Position numbers and translations under genes: made by a program
Notes under the pieces: generated by a model
The model's database searches: none
The model's input: the letters and a program-made list of their open reading frames with translations, nothing else
Told to the model about the DNA's origin: nothing
Assembly (NCBI RefSeq): GCF_001921205.1
Contig: NZ_MSIE01000027.1
Span: forward strand, 36,585-100,584
DNA length: 64,000 nucleotides
Direction: 5' to 3'
Source of the DNA: Actinophytocola xanthii
GTDB lineage: Bacteria; Actinomycetota; Actinomycetes; Mycobacteriales; Pseudonocardiaceae
In this document: positions 1 to 9,245 of the stretch, piece after piece
How positions within the stretch are numbered: the first letter of the stretch is position 1
How the letters are laid out: every line of letters begins with the position of its first letter

Positions 1-2268
1 CAGATCTCGCTGCCCGGCCGGTTCCTGGTCTACGTGCCCGGCGGCGGCGCCACCGGCATCTCCCGGAAGCTGCCCGAGAACGAGCGGCGCCGGTTGAAGG
101 ACGTGCTCAAGCGGGTTGTCCCCGAGGACGCCGGCGTGATCATCCGGACGGCCTCGGAGGGCATCAGCGAGGAGGAGCTGGCTCGCGACGTGCGCCGGCT
201 CCAGGCGCAGTGGCAGGTGATCCAGGACAAGACGCAGGGCAGCAACGGCGTGCGCAGGGTGAACGCGCCGGCGTTGGTGTACGAGGAGCCGGACCTGCTG
301 GTGAAGGTCGTGCGCGACCTGTTCACCGAGGACTTCTCGGCGCTGGTGGTCGAGGGCTCCGGGGCGTGGGAGACGGTGGACGCCTACGTCCGGCACGTCG
401 CGCCGGAGCTGGCGGACCGGGTGCGCCGGCACGTGGGGACGACCGACGTGTTCGCGGAGTACCGGATCGACGAGCAGCTGCTCAAGGCGCTGGACCGCAA
501 GGTGTGGCTGCCGTCGGGCGGGTACCTGGTCATCGACCGCACCGAGGCGATGACCGTCATCGACGTGAACACCGGGAAGTTCACCGGATCGGGTGGAAAC
601 CTCGAGGAGACGGTCACCAGGAACAACCTGGAGTCCGCCGAGGAGATCGTCCGCCAGCTACGGCTGAGGGACATCGGCGGCATCATCGTGATCGACTTCA
701 TCGACATGGTGCTGGAGTCCAACCGGGACCTGGTGCTCCGGCGGCTGACCGAGTGCCTCGGCCGGGACCGCACGCGGCACCAAGTGGCGGAGGTGACCTC
801 GCTCGGGCTGGTGCAGATGACCCGCAAGCGGGTGGGGACGGGTCTGCTCGAGGCGTTCGGCACCACCTGTGAGCACTGCAAGGGCCGTGGGGTGCTGATC
901 TCGACCGACTCGGTCGGCAAGTCCTCTGGCGGCGGTGGCAACGGCCACGCCGGCACTCACCAGCACGGCGGCCGCCGCTCCCGCGGAGGCCGAGGCGAGG
1001 ACGCGGCAGCCAAGGAAGCCGCCAAGGAAGCCGCCGCCAAGGAAGCGGCGGCCAAGGACGCCTCCGCGAAGGAGGCGGCGAAGGCCGTCCGCGACATCGC
1101 CGCGGCGACGACCGCCGCCGTCGCCCCGAAGTCCGCCGGTTCCGACAGCCTGTCCACCCTCTCCGGCGACTCCCCCCAGGCCACCTCGCCCGATGCCGGT
1201 TCGCCCATGGCCGTGGGAGCTTCCGCCGGCAGTTCGGTCGACTCGTCGCCGGGTTCCGGCGCGTCCGCCCCGGTGCCTGCTGGTGCCGGTTCGGCTGACT
1301 CCTCGGCACTGGCCGGGGCTGGTGCTGGCGGATCGTTCGCGGCGGCAACGTCGTCGTCCGGCCTGACCGGCGCCGGCACGCCGTCTCCTGATCCGGCGAC
1401 GGCCACCTCGACGGTCGGCAGCGGGGCAGGTGATGCTGGCTCGTCCTTCGGTTCGAGGGGCGGTGGTGCTGGGCTGGCGGCCTCGTCTGTCGACGCGGCG
1501 GGCGACAGCGGTGATGTCGCCTCCACCGGACAGATCGGCGGCAGCCGACGCCGTTCGCGGTCCGGCAGGAGCGGCTCGCGGGACGCGGCCAGGCAGGGTG
1601 CCGAGGTAGGTACGGCCAGCAGCTCCGCCGTAGGCGACACCCCCGGCCAGGAGACCGCCGGCCAGGGCACGCTCGGAGGGGACACGCTCGGCCAGGGCAC
1701 CGCCGGCCAGGGCACCGCCGGCCAGGATGCCCTCGGCCAGGACGCCTTCGGCCAGGGCACCGCCGGCCGGGACACGCTCGGCCAGGACACCGCCGGGACC
1801 GACCTCGTCGGCGGCGGGATCTACTCGGACTCCGCTGGTGCCGCGGTCGCGGACGACCCGTTCGTGCCGGCACAGGCCGAGTCGGTTCCCTCCAGGACCC
1901 GCCGTCGGTCGAGTCGGAGCGCGGGGCAGCCGAGCGTCACCGCCGCGCAGGCGGGGAGCACGGCCGCGGCCGCCACGCACCCGACCGCTCCGGCGGGCGA
2001 GCCGGGCGCCTCGAGCGTCCTCGACGGCTCCGCGTCGGCAGCGTCCGGTGACCCGGCGAGCGGTTCGGATCCGGCTGGCGAGGCAGGGTCGGACCACACC
2101 AACGGGCACGGACCGGGCGTGGAGCAGGCCGCGGGGTCCACGGGAGCCGACAGCGCGGGCGGTGCGGCGGCCGGGGTGCCGGCGGTGACCCCGCCGGCCA
2201 GGCGCCCGGTGCGCCGCGGTGCGTCCCGCCCGGCTGGCCCTCCGGCCGGCGCCACGCACGACGGCTGA
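1..2268 (+). CDS. rne: Ribonuclease E/G, C-terminal part (5' end outside window)
   Basis: Endoribonuclease that matures rRNA/tRNA precursors and starts mRNA decay. The frame is open from base 1, so the N-terminal portion lies upstream. Counting from the first codon seen, the DNase I-like catalytic section carries DVNTGKFTG at about residue 188 and IIVIDFID at about 226, which hold the family's metal-binding aspartates, followed by the zinc-link pair CEHC at 290-293. Beyond about residue 305 runs a roughly 450-residue low-complexity tail: an Ala/Lys/Glu helical run, Ser/Gly/Ala-rich sequence, and a Gly-Gln-x-Thr-Ala-type repeat block encoded around 1640-1800. Such tails in this family bind RNA and partner proteins (family knowledge); the repeat block has no function I recognise. 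The following rplU-rpmA-obgE order is the usual actinobacterial context. Confidence 0.95.
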   Translation, partial: QISLPGRFLVYVPGGGATGISRKLPENERRRLKDVLKRVVPEDAGVIIRTASEGISEEELARDVRRLQAQWQVIQDKTQGSNGVRRVNAPALVYEEPDLLVKVVRDLFTEDFSALVVEGSGAWETVDAYVRHVAPELADRVRRHVGTTDVFAEYRIDEQLLKALDRKVWLPSGGYLVIDRTEAMTVIDVNTGKFTGSGGNLEETVTRNNLESAEEIVRQLRLRDIGGIIVIDFIDMVLESNRDLVLRRLTECLGRDRTRHQVAEVTSLGLVQMTRKRVGTGLLEAFGTTCEHCKGRGVLISTDSVGKSSGGGGNGHAGTHQHGGRRSRGGRGEDAAAKEAAKEAAAKEAAAKDASAKEAAKAVRDIAAATTAAVAPKSAGSDSLSTLSGDSPQATSPDAGSPMAVGASAGSSVDSSPGSGASAPVPAGAGSADSSALAGAGAGGSFAAATSSSGLTGAGTPSPDPATATSTVGSGAGDAGSSFGSRGGGAGLAASSVDAAGDSGDVASTGQIGGSRRRSRSGRSGSRDAARQGAEVGTASSSAVGDTPGQETAGQGTLGGDTLGQGTAGQGTAGQDALGQDAFGQGTAGRDTLGQDTAGTDLVGGGIYSDSAGAAVADDPFVPAQAESVPSRTRRRSSRSAGQPSVTAAQAGSTAAAATHPTAPAGEPGASSVLDGSASAASGDPASGSDPAGEAGSDHTNGHGPGVEQAAGSTGADSAGGAAAGVPAVTPPARRPVRRGASRPAGPPAGATHDG

Positions 2269-2275
2269 CCCCGGT

Positions 2276-2305
2276 TTGACCCTCATTTCGATGGCCACGT
2301 AATCT
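2276..2305 (+). promoter_or_regulatory. Promoter of rplU-rpmA
   Basis: TTGACC (2276-2281) and TAATCT (2300-2305) are 18 bp apart, a good match to the principal sigma-factor consensus. Transcription would start near 2311, giving an unusually long leader of about 120 nt before rplU. Confidence 0.7.
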
Positions 2306-2309
2306 GTAG

Positions 2310-2371
2310 GTCGGCCCGCCGCTTGGTGGGCCGACTCGTGCGCGGGACCGGCACCGGCTCGACGTGAGCCG
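2310..2371 (+). promoter_or_regulatory. Two hairpins at the 5' end of the rplU leader
   Basis: Hairpin 1 pairs 2310-2320 with 2325-2335 (11 bp, one G-U, loop GCTT) and begins at the predicted transcription start. Hairpin 2 pairs 2355-2360 with 2366-2371 (CGGCTC/GAGCCG). Hairpin 1 could instead terminate rne transcripts, but its position just downstream of a good promoter favours an mRNA leader, perhaps for autoregulation by L21. That role is inference. Confidence 0.45.
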
Positions 2372-2434
2372 TCACGGAGTCCGGCCGCGTAGCCCTAGTC
2401 GAGAAACATCGAGCAGCAGGAGAGTTCCGTCCCG

Positions 2435-2746
2435 ATGTACGCGATCGTCAAGACCGGCGGCAAGCAGTACAAGGTCGCCGTCGGCGACATCGTCGAGGTC
2501 GAGAAGCTCGACGGTGAGCCGGGAGCCGAGCTCACGTTCCCCGCGCTGCTCGTCGTCGACGGCGACGACGTCACCACCGACGTGGCCAAGCTGGCCAACG
2601 TCGCGGTGACCGGCAAGGTCGTCTCCCAGACCAAGGGCCCGAAGATCCGCATCCACAAGTTCAAGAACAAGACCGGCTACCACAAGCGGCAGGGTCACCG
2701 GCAGAAGCTGACCCGCGTCGAGGTCACCGGCATCAAGACCAAGTAG
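2435..2746 (+). CDS. rplU: 50S ribosomal protein L21
   Basis: Large-subunit ribosomal protein that binds 23S rRNA. The product has 103 aa, the normal length, begins [14 protein letters not shown] and contains the conserved [25 protein letters not shown] C-terminal RNA-binding section, here spread over about residues 70-90. The ATG is preceded by AGGAGA at 2418-2423. rpmA follows after 12 bp and is surely co-transcribed. Confidence 0.98.
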   Translation: MYAIVKTGGKQYKVAVGDIVEVEKLDGEPGAELTFPALLVVDGDDVTTDVAKLANVAVTGKVVSQTKGPKIRIHKFKNKTGYHKRQGHRQKLTRVEVTGIKTK

Positions 2747-2758
2747 GAGCTGACAGCA

Positions 2759-3016
2759 ATGGCACACAAGAAGGGTGCGTCCAGCTCCCGCAACGGGCGC
2801 GACTCCAACGCTCAGCGCCTCGGCGTGAAGCGGTACGGCGGCCAGGTGGTCAACGCTGGCGAGATCCTGATCCGTCAGCGCGGTACCAAGTTCCACCCCG
2901 GCGTCAACGTCGGCCGTGGCGGCGACGACACGCTGTTCGCCCTGGCCGCGGGTGCGGTCCAGTTCGGCGAGAAGCGCGGTCGCAAGACCGTGAACATCGT
3001 CCCGGTCGAGGGCTGA
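2759..3016 (+). CDS. rpmA: 50S ribosomal protein L27
   Basis: Large-subunit protein whose N-terminus reaches the peptidyl-transferase centre. The product has 85 aa and starts [20 protein letters not shown], the standard bacterial form without the N-terminal extension that Firmicutes cleave. [11 protein letters not shown] is in the expected central position. AGGAG stands just upstream of the ATG. A strong terminator follows, so the rplU-rpmA transcript probably ends at 3042-3082. Confidence 0.98.
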   Translation: MAHKKGASSSRNGRDSNAQRLGVKRYGGQVVNAGEILIRQRGTKFHPGVNVGRGGDDTLFALAAGAVQFGEKRGRKTVNIVPVEG

Positions 3017-3041
3017 GGCCCGGCAGACTGGAGCAAGACCC

Positions 3042-3082
3042 CACGAGGGGCGGGCCGGCGGTGAGGCGGCCCGCCCCTCGTG
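3042..3082 (+). terminator. Terminator after rpmA
   Basis: A perfect 15-bp stem pairs 3042-3056 with 3068-3082 across an 11-nt loop. There is no T-tract, which is usual for actinobacterial terminators. It covers an in-frame GTG at 3080, one reason to place the obgE start at 3104 instead. Confidence 0.8.
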
Positions 3083-3103
3083 CATTCTCTGGAAGGTTCC
3101 TCA

Positions 3104-4789
3104 GTGTCCCGATTCGTCGATCGCGTGGTCATCCATGTGGCAGCGGGCAGCGGCGGCAACGGGTGCGCCTCGGTGCACCGCGAGAAGTTCAAGCCGCTCG
3201 GCGGCCCCGACGGCGGTAACGGCGGCGACGGCGGCGACGTCGCGCTCGTCGTCGACTCCGGGGTGCACACCCTGCTCGACTTCCACTTCCGCCCGCACGC
3301 CAGGGCGACCAACGGCAAACAGGGCCAGGGCAGCAACCGCGACGGCGCGGCCGGCGAGGACCTCGAGCTGCGGGTGCCGGAGGGCACGGTCGTGCTCACC
3401 GAGGACGGCGAGCTGCTGGCCGATCTGGTCGGCAACGGCACCCGGTTCACCGCCGCCCGCGGTGGTCGCGGCGGTCTCGGCAACGCCGCGCTCGCGTCCA
3501 AGGCCCGCAAGGCGCCGGGGTTCGCCCTGCTGGGCGAGCCGGGCGAGACCCGTGACCTGGTGCTGGAGCTGCGGTCGGTCGCCGACGTCGGCCTGGTCGG
3601 GTTCCCGTCGGCCGGGAAGTCGTCGCTGATCTCGGTGCTGTCGTCAGCGCGGCCCAAGATCGCCGACTACCCGTTCACCACGCTCGTGCCGAACCTGGGC
3701 GTGGTCACCGCCGGCGAGTCGACCTACACGATCGCCGACGTGCCCGGCCTGATCCCGGGAGCCAGCCAGGGCAAGGGCCTCGGGCTGGACTTCCTGCGCC
3801 ACATCGAACGCTGCTCGGTGCTGGTGCACGTCGTCGACTGCGCGACCTACGAGCCCGGCCGTGACCCGGTGTCCGACGTGGACGCTCTGGAGACCGAACT
3901 CGCCCGCTACTCCCCGGCGCTGGGCGAGAGCCTCGCCGAGCGCCCCCGGGTCGTGGTGCTCAACAAGATCGACGTGCCCGACGCACGCGAGCTCGCCGAG
4001 ATGGTGACCGCCGACCTCGAGGCCAGAGGGCTGCCGGTCTTCAGCGTGTCCACCGCCAGCCACGAGGGCCTGCGCGAGCTGTCGTTCGCCCTGGCCAAGA
4101 TCGTGGCGGAGGACCGCGCCAGCCGCCCGACCCTCGAGGCGAGCCGCATCGTGCTGCGTCCACGCGCGGTCGACGATGCCGGCTTCACGGTGGTGGAGGA
4201 CCCCGAGGAGCCGGGCGCGTTCATCGTGCGCGGGGAGCGCCCCGAACGCTGGGTCCGCCAGACCGCGTTCGACAACAACGAGGCCGTTGGCTACCTCGCC
4301 GACCGCCTCGCCCGCCTCGGGGTCGAACAGGCCCTCGCCGAGCGAGGTGCCCAACCGGGCTGCCCCGTCACGATCGGCGACGTCACGTTCGACTGGGAGC
4401 CGTCCACGCCGGCGGGAATCAGCGTGCTCCTGTACGAGCGGGGCGAGGACCCCCGGCTGGACCGCAACAGCCGCGTCGGCGCGGCCGAACGCAAGGCCGC
4501 CAAGCGGGCGCGCAGGGGCCTGGAACCCCCCGCCTCCCAGCCCGACCGCCCCACCCAAGCCACCGCCCCCACCTTCGACGACGACCTCCAGGACGACCTC
4601 CACGACGACGTGGACGACGTGGACGACGACCTCGAGGACGGCCCGGACGGGGACTTCGACGGGGACTTCGACGGGGACAGCGTCGGGACCGACGACAACC
4701 ACGGCAGGGGTCGCGACGGCGGGCGCGCCGAGGAAGCCGGGCACGACCTGCCCGACGACCTCGCGGGTCGTCGTTCGGATCCGTCGTGA
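3104..4789 (+). CDS. obgE: GTPase Obg
   Basis: Essential ribosome-associated GTPase acting in 50S assembly and stress signalling. Start GTG 3104 is chosen because GGAAGG (3091-3096) lies 7 nt upstream; the earlier GTG at 3080 sits inside a terminator stem. From there the protein has 561 aa: glycine-rich OBG domain (about 1-158), G domain with GFPSAGKS (about 166), DVPGL (about 212) and NKID (about 287), then the C-terminal OCT domain (about 340-435). It ends in a long extension whose last ~80 residues are dominated by Asp-rich repeats, making it clearly longer than typical Obg proteins (about 430-480 aa). The stop overlaps the proB start by 4 bp (GTGA), so the two are translationally coupled. 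Confidence 0.96.
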   Translation: MSRFVDRVVIHVAAGSGGNGCASVHREKFKPLGGPDGGNGGDGGDVALVVDSGVHTLLDFHFRPHARATNGKQGQGSNRDGAAGEDLELRVPEGTVVLTEDGELLADLVGNGTRFTAARGGRGGLGNAALASKARKAPGFALLGEPGETRDLVLELRSVADVGLVGFPSAGKSSLISVLSSARPKIADYPFTTLVPNLGVVTAGESTYTIADVPGLIPGASQGKGLGLDFLRHIERCSVLVHVVDCATYEPGRDPVSDVDALETELARYSPALGESLAERPRVVVLNKIDVPDARELAEMVTADLEARGLPVFSVSTASHEGLRELSFALAKIVAEDRASRPTLEASRIVLRPRAVDDAGFTVVEDPEEPGAFIVRGERPERWVRQTAFDNNEAVGYLADRLARLGVEQALAERGAQPGCPVTIGDVTFDWEPSTPAGISVLLYERGEDPRLDRNSRVGAAERKAAKRARRGLEPPASQPDRPTQATAPTFDDDLQDDLHDDVDDVDDDLEDGPDGDFDGDFDGDSVGTDDNHGRGRDGGRAEEAGHDLPDDLAGRRSDPS

Positions 4790-5916
4790 CCGACCGGGTC
4801 GCGGTCCTGCCTGACGCCCGGTCACGCATCGCCGACGCCCGGCGCGTGGTGGTCAAGGTCGGCTCGTCCTCCCTCACCAGCGCCGAGGGAGGCCTCGACC
4901 CGGCCAGGCTCGATGCTCTGGTCGACGCCCTGGCCACCCGCCGCGCCGCCGGTAGCCAGGTCGTGTTGGTGTCCTCCGGCGCGATCGCGTCAGGTCTCGC
5001 CCCGCTCGGGCTCGGCCGCCGTCCGCGCGACCTCGCCACCCAGCAGGCCTCGGCCAGCGTCGGCCAGCTGGTGCTCGGGCACGCGTACGTGTCCTCGTTC
5101 GCCCGCTACGGGCTTCGGGTCGGCCAGGTCCTCCTCACCTCCGACGACGTCGTCCGACGCGCCCACTACCGCAACGCCCAGCGCACCCTGTCACGGCTGC
5201 TCGCCCTCGGGGTCGTCCCCGTCGTCAACGAGAACGACACCGTGGCCACCGAGGAGATCCGCTTCGGCGACAACGACCGGCTCGCCGCTTTGGTCGCCTA
5301 TCTTGTCGGTGCTGACGCTCTGGTTCTCCTTTCCGATGTGGACGGTCTGTACGACGGCGACCCCCGCCGGGGGGACGCCCGAAGGATCACCGAGGTGGCC
5401 GGTGAGTCCGATGTGGAGCACGTCCGCGCCGACGAGCCCACCTCCGACCTCGGCACCGGAGGGATGGCCTCGAAGCTCGCCTCCGCCCGGCTCGCCTCCA
5501 CCGCGGGCGTCCCCGTGCTGATCGCCGCCGCCGAGGACGCCGCGCAGGCCCTGGGCCCGGCCGAGGTGGGCACCGCCTTCGCGGCGAGCCCTCGGCGCCT
5601 CACCCCGCGACGCTTCTGGCTCGCCTACGCCGCCAGCCCCAGCGGCCGCCTCCACCTCGACGACGGCGCCGTCGCCGCCGTGGTCACCCGCCGCCGGTCC
5701 CTGCTCGCCGCCGGAATCACCGCCGTCGAGGGTGAGTTCGACGCGGGTGACGTGGTCGAGCTGGTCGACCCCGCGGCACGCACGGTGGCCCGAGGGGTGG
5801 TCGCCTACGACGCCGTCGAGCTCCCCTCACTCATCGGCCGCAAGACACAGGACCTCCCTTCGGAAAGTCGGCGTGAAGTGGTCCACGCCGATGATCTGGT
5901 TCCCCTCCGCCGCTGA
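4786..5916 (+). CDS. proB: Glutamate 5-kinase
   Basis: Phosphorylates L-glutamate to gamma-glutamyl phosphate, the first step of proline synthesis. The product has 376 aa: amino-acid kinase domain (about 18-265, with [10 protein letters not shown] near the start and [17 protein letters not shown]) followed by a PUA domain (about 280-368), the complete two-domain form. The GTG start overlaps the obgE stop. proA does not follow; a convergent helicase gene does, so the second enzyme of the pathway must be encoded elsewhere. Confidence 0.96.
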   Translation: MTDRVAVLPDARSRIADARRVVVKVGSSSLTSAEGGLDPARLDALVDALATRRAAGSQVVLVSSGAIASGLAPLGLGRRPRDLATQQASASVGQLVLGHAYVSSFARYGLRVGQVLLTSDDVVRRAHYRNAQRTLSRLLALGVVPVVNENDTVATEEIRFGDNDRLAALVAYLVGADALVLLSDVDGLYDGDPRRGDARRITEVAGESDVEHVRADEPTSDLGTGGMASKLASARLASTAGVPVLIAAAEDAAQALGPAEVGTAFAASPRRLTPRRFWLAYAASPSGRLHLDDGAVAAVVTRRRSLLAAGITAVEGEFDAGDVVELVDPAARTVARGVVAYDAVELPSLIGRKTQDLPSESRREVVHADDLVPLRR

Positions 5917-5949
5917 GGGGGACCGGCGAACGAGCCTGAACGTCGTCGG

Positions 5950-8064
5950 TCAGCTCGTTGTGGCGAGCGCGAACGGGAGCACGGCCGAAGCCCCCGCGTC
6001 ACGCAGCAGCTTGGCCGCCACCGTCATGGTCCAACCCGTGTCCACCCGGTCGTCCACGAGCAGGACCGGACCGTCCACAGTGGACAGACGATCGACCAGC
6101 TCGGGTCCCACCTCGAGCGAGCGCCACACCTGCGCCAGGCGCCGGGCGCTGTTCGCCTGACGCTCGCCCGACGGCCGAACTCCGAGCTCACCCAGCAGCG
6201 GCAGCCTGCCGATCGTCGAGATCCGCTCGCCGAGGCTCGACACCAGCTTCGGCCGGCTCACCGACCCCATCGCCACGACCGCGACCGGACGCGCCGCCCA
6301 CTCCCACGACGCGAGCACCGCCACACAGCCCTCGATCACGTCGTCGGGCACCGGCTCGTCCGGGGCGTCGACGGCGAGCAGCGTCCGCAGCCGGTTCCCC
6401 CACCCGACGTCGGTCAGCCGCCCCAGCGCGCGTCCCGGCTCGGCGAGATCCCCGGCACGCAGCTTCCCCGAGAGTGGAACGTCGAGCCCGCTCATGCCGC
6501 TCGGCCACATGCGGCGTTCGGCGATCTCGACGCCCGGCCGGTGCAGGAGCCGCTGCGCGGCGACCACCTGCGCCTCGGCCACCTCCGTGCTCCACCGGCC
6601 GCCCACACAGTTGTCGCACCGCCCGCACGGCTCCGCGCGGGGCGCGTCGAGCTGGCGGAGCAGGTACTCCATCCGGCATCTCTCGGTCCGCTGGTAGTCG
6701 AGCATCGCGCGCTGCTCGCTCCGGCGGGCGTTCGCGATGCCGAGGTAGCGGTCGGCGTCGTACTCCCAGCCCTGCCCGGTGGCTGTCCACCCTCCTTTCA
6801 CCCGGCGCACCGCGCCGTCCACGTCCAGCACCTTGAGCACCATGTCCAGCCGGCTGCGCGACAGGTCGCAGGCCGGCTCGATCGCCGCCGTCGACAGTGG
6901 CCGGTCCGCGTCGGCCAACACGTCCAACACCCGCCGGACCACCTGTTCCGGCGGGAACGCCAGCGAGGCGAAGTAGGACCAGATGTCCTGGTCCTCGACG
7001 CCGGGCAGGAGCAGCACCTCGGCCCGCTCCACCCCTCGGCCGGCCCGGCCGATCTGCTGGTAGTACGCGATCGGGGACGGCGGCGCACCGAGGTGGACCA
7101 CGAACCCGAGGTCCGGCTTGTCGAACCCCATGCCCAACGCCGAGGTCGCCGCGACCGCCTTGATCCGGTTCGCCAGCAGGTCCTGCTCGATCCGTTCCCG
7201 CGTGTCTGGGTCGGTCTTGCCCGAGTACGCCGCGACCTCGTACCCGCGCTCGCGCAGGAACGCCGACACCTCGTCCGCCGCGGCCACGGTGAGCGTGTAG
7301 ATGATCCCCGAGCCCGGCAGCTCCCCGAGGTGCTCGGCGAGCCAGGCGAACCTGGCCTGCGCGGTGGGCAGACGCAACACCCCCAGGTGCAGGCTCTCCC
7401 GGTCCAGCTCCCCACGCAGGACCAGGGTGTCCTGGCCACCCAGGTCGAGCTGGTCGGCGACGTCGCGCACCACGCGGTCGTTCGCGGTGGCCGTGGTGGC
7501 GAGCACCGGCACCCCCGGCGGCAGCTCACCGAGCAGCGTGCGCAGCCGTCGGTAGTCGGGCCGGAAGTCGTGGCCCCAGTCGGAGATGCAGTGTGCCTCG
7601 TCCACGACGAGCATCCCCGCCGAGGCGGTCAGCTCGGGCAGGACCGTGTCCCGGAAGTCGGGGTTGTTCAGCCGCTCGGGGCTGACCAGCAGCACGTCGG
7701 TCCGGCCGGCCAGGACATCCTGCTGAACCTCGTGCCACTGGTCGAGGTTGGCCGAGTTGATCGTGGCCGCCCGCACGCCGGCCCTGGCCGCCGCCTCGAT
7801 CTGGTTGCGCATGAGCGCGAGCAGCGGCGACACGATCACCGTCGGCCCCGCGCCAAGCTCCCTGAGCAAGGCGGTCGCCAGGAAGTACACCGCCGACTTG
7901 CCCCAGCCGGTGCGTTGCACGACCAGAGCCCGACGACCGGCGACGACCAGGGCCTCGATGGCGGTCCACTGGTCATCACGCAGCCGGGCCCCCTCACCGG
8001 CGAGGGCGCGGAGGCGACGTTCGGCTGAGGCACGGAGAGCGGCTGACTGGTCCACGACCTCCAC
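5950..8064 (-). CDS. RecQ-family ATP-dependent helicase with phosphoribosyltransferase-like C-terminus
   Basis: Predicted 3'-5' DNA helicase of the RecQ family, 704 aa from a GTG start. RecQ hallmarks: motif I TGWGKSAVYF (GKS at 55-57), DEAH box at 155-158 followed by CISDWGHDFRPDYRRL, helicase C domain with GMGFDKPDLGFVVH and QQIGRAGRG, then a zinc-binding cysteine cluster ending CGRCDNC (about 470-495). No HRDC domain is evident. Instead the last ~40 residues read VLLVDDRVDTGWTMT, a PRPP-binding-loop signature of type I phosphoribosyltransferases. An HRDC-to-PRTase exchange suggests a nucleotide-sensing or structural role (inference). The gene is divergent from nadD, with an 11-bp inverted repeat between them, and convergent with proB. 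Confidence 0.9.
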   Translation of the reverse strand: MEVVDQSAALRASAERRLRALAGEGARLRDDQWTAIEALVVAGRRALVVQRTGWGKSAVYFLATALLRELGAGPTVIVSPLLALMRNQIEAAARAGVRAATINSANLDQWHEVQQDVLAGRTDVLLVSPERLNNPDFRDTVLPELTASAGMLVVDEAHCISDWGHDFRPDYRRLRTLLGELPPGVPVLATTATANDRVVRDVADQLDLGGQDTLVLRGELDRESLHLGVLRLPTAQARFAWLAEHLGELPGSGIIYTLTVAAADEVSAFLRERGYEVAAYSGKTDPDTRERIEQDLLANRIKAVAATSALGMGFDKPDLGFVVHLGAPPSPIAYYQQIGRAGRGVERAEVLLLPGVEDQDIWSYFASLAFPPEQVVRRVLDVLADADRPLSTAAIEPACDLSRSRLDMVLKVLDVDGAVRRVKGGWTATGQGWEYDADRYLGIANARRSEQRAMLDYQRTERCRMEYLLRQLDAPRAEPCGRCDNCVGGRWSTEVAEAQVVAAQRLLHRPGVEIAERRMWPSGMSGLDVPLSGKLRAGDLAEPGRALGRLTDVGWGNRLRTLLAVDAPDEPVPDDVIEGCVAVLASWEWAARPVAVVAMGSVSRPKLVSSLGERISTIGRLPLLGELGVRPSGERQANSARRLAQVWRSLEVGPELVDRLSTVDGPVLLVDDRVDTGWTMTVAAKLLRDAGASAVLPFALATTS

Positions 8065-8099
8065 ACTGGCCTACGGCACCGACAGTCGCCAGAAATCGC

Positions 8100-8124
8100 C
8101 CGAGCGAATGGACCATTCGCTCGG
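8100..8124. promoter_or_regulatory. Perfect inverted repeat between helicase and nadD
   Basis: Arms 8100-8110 and 8114-8124 are 11 bp, perfect, with centre GAC: CGAGCGAATG / CATTCGCTCG plus a C-G pair. It lies about 36 bp upstream of the helicase GTG and 52 bp upstream of the nadD ATG, fitting an operator for either divergent promoter. It does not resemble the actinobacterial LexA box (GAAC-N4-GTTC). The binding protein is unknown. Confidence 0.6.
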
Positions 8125-8162
8125 AAAAGTTCGCGAGCCGAAGGCGTCCGGAGCCGCTCCCG

Positions 8163-8168
8163 TACTCT
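8163..8168 (+). promoter_or_regulatory. -10 box of a leaderless nadD promoter
   Basis: TACTCT ends 8 nt before the nadD ATG and no Shine-Dalgarno sequence is visible, so the transcript probably begins at the start codon. The -35 region is weak. Confidence 0.5.
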
Positions 8169-8176
8169 GACCAGCT

Positions 8177-8773
8177 ATGTCGGGTCGGCGAATCGGGATC
8201 ATGGGCGGCACGTTCGATCCCGTGCACAACGGGCACCTGGTGTCGGCGAGCGAGGTCCAGGCGATCTTCGACCTGGACGAGGTGATCTTCGTGCCGACCG
8301 GGCAGCCGTGGCAGAAGAGCAACAGACAGGTCAGCGCGGCCGAGGACCGGTACCTCATGACGGTCGTGGCCACCGCGTCCAACCCCCGCTTCTCGGTCAG
8401 CCGGGTCGACATCGACCGCGGCGGTACCACCTACACGGTCGACACCCTGCACGACCTGAAGGCCGCCCACCCGGACGCGCAGCTGTACTTCATCACCGGC
8501 GCCGACGCCCTCGAGCAGATCCTGTCCTGGCGCCAGGCCGAGGAGCTGTTCGCGTTGGCCCACTTCGTGGGTGTCACCCGCCCCGGTTATCAGCTGGACG
8601 ACACGCACCTGCCCCACGGCTCGGTGGCCCTGGTCGACGTGCCGGCGATGGCCATCTCCTCGACCGACTGCCGGGCGCGTGTCGCTGCCGGTCGCCCGGT
8701 CTGGTACCTGGTGCCCGACGGTGTCGTGCAGTACATCTCCAAGCGTGACCTCTACCGAGACGGTGCCCCGTGA
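8177..8773 (+). CDS. nadD: Nicotinate-nucleotide adenylyltransferase
   Basis: Transfers AMP from ATP to nicotinate mononucleotide in NAD synthesis. The product has 198 aa and carries the nucleotidyltransferase signature [10 protein letters not shown] at residues 11-20 (HxGH-type) and the second family motif ISSTDCR near residue 160. Length and both motifs are normal. The ATG has no ribosome-binding site but stands 8 nt after a TACTCT box, so it is read as a leaderless start. rsfS follows 70 bp downstream, the usual actinobacterial pairing. Confidence 0.96.
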   Translation: MSGRRIGIMGGTFDPVHNGHLVSASEVQAIFDLDEVIFVPTGQPWQKSNRQVSAAEDRYLMTVVATASNPRFSVSRVDIDRGGTTYTVDTLHDLKAAHPDAQLYFITGADALEQILSWRQAEELFALAHFVGVTRPGYQLDDTHLPHGSVALVDVPAMAISSTDCRARVAAGRPVWYLVPDGVVQYISKRDLYRDGAP

Positions 8774-8843
8774 TCACGTCGGGCCCGGGTACGCTTTTGG
8801 GGTTCACCGGCTGGTAGGCCGACTTCGACGATCGAGGAGTGAC

Positions 8844-9245
8844 GTGGTCGCAACGCACGACGCACGGGAGTTGGCACTGGTCGCGGCCAACGCGGCTGCC
8901 GACAAGAAGGCCAGCGACGTGATCGTGCTCGATGTCTCCGAGCAACTGGTGATCACCGACTGTTTCGTGATCGCGTCCGCGCCGAACGAGCGGCAGGTCG
9001 GCGCGATCGTCGACAACGTCGAGGAGAAGATGCGCGAGGCCGGCACCAAGCCGGTGCGGCGGGAGGGCGCACGCGAGGGCCGGTGGGTGCTGCTGGACTT
9101 CGTCGACGTCGTCGTGCACGTGCAGCACGCCGAGGAACGGGCGTTCTACGGCCTGGAGCGGCTGTGGAAGGACTGCCCTCGGATCGAGTTCGACCCGGAC
9201 GCGGCCGTCGCCGAGTCGGGTGGCGTCGAGGGCGGCTCGACGTGA
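8844..9245 (+). CDS. rsfS: Ribosome silencing factor
   Basis: Binds L14 on the 50S subunit and blocks subunit joining when nutrients are short. Start GTG 8844 is fixed by GAGGAG at 8834-8839; the 133-aa product begins with THDARELALVAANAAADKKA and contains VIVLDVSEQLVITDCFVIAS and RWVLLDFVDVVVHVQ, the conserved RsfS/Iojap core. A longer in-frame extension upstream would run into nadD and is not conserved. The stop overlaps the next GTG start by 4 bp. Confidence 0.95.
   Translation: MVATHDARELALVAANAAADKKASDVIVLDVSEQLVITDCFVIASAPNERQVGAIVDNVEEKMREAGTKPVRREGAREGRWVLLDFVDVVVHVQHAEERAFYGLERLWKDCPRIEFDPDAAVAESGGVEGGST

Noticed and set aside
658..2298. 546-codon minus-strand frame over rne
   Set aside because: Shadow of the repetitive RNase E tail; its repeats simply mirror the plus-strand repeats.
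3080..3103. GTG 3080 as obgE start
   Set aside because: It lies in the right arm of the rpmA terminator and has no ribosome-binding site; GTG 3104 does.
6541..8028. 495-codon plus-strand frame inside the helicase gene
   Set aside because: Antisense shadow of a gene with intact helicase motifs.
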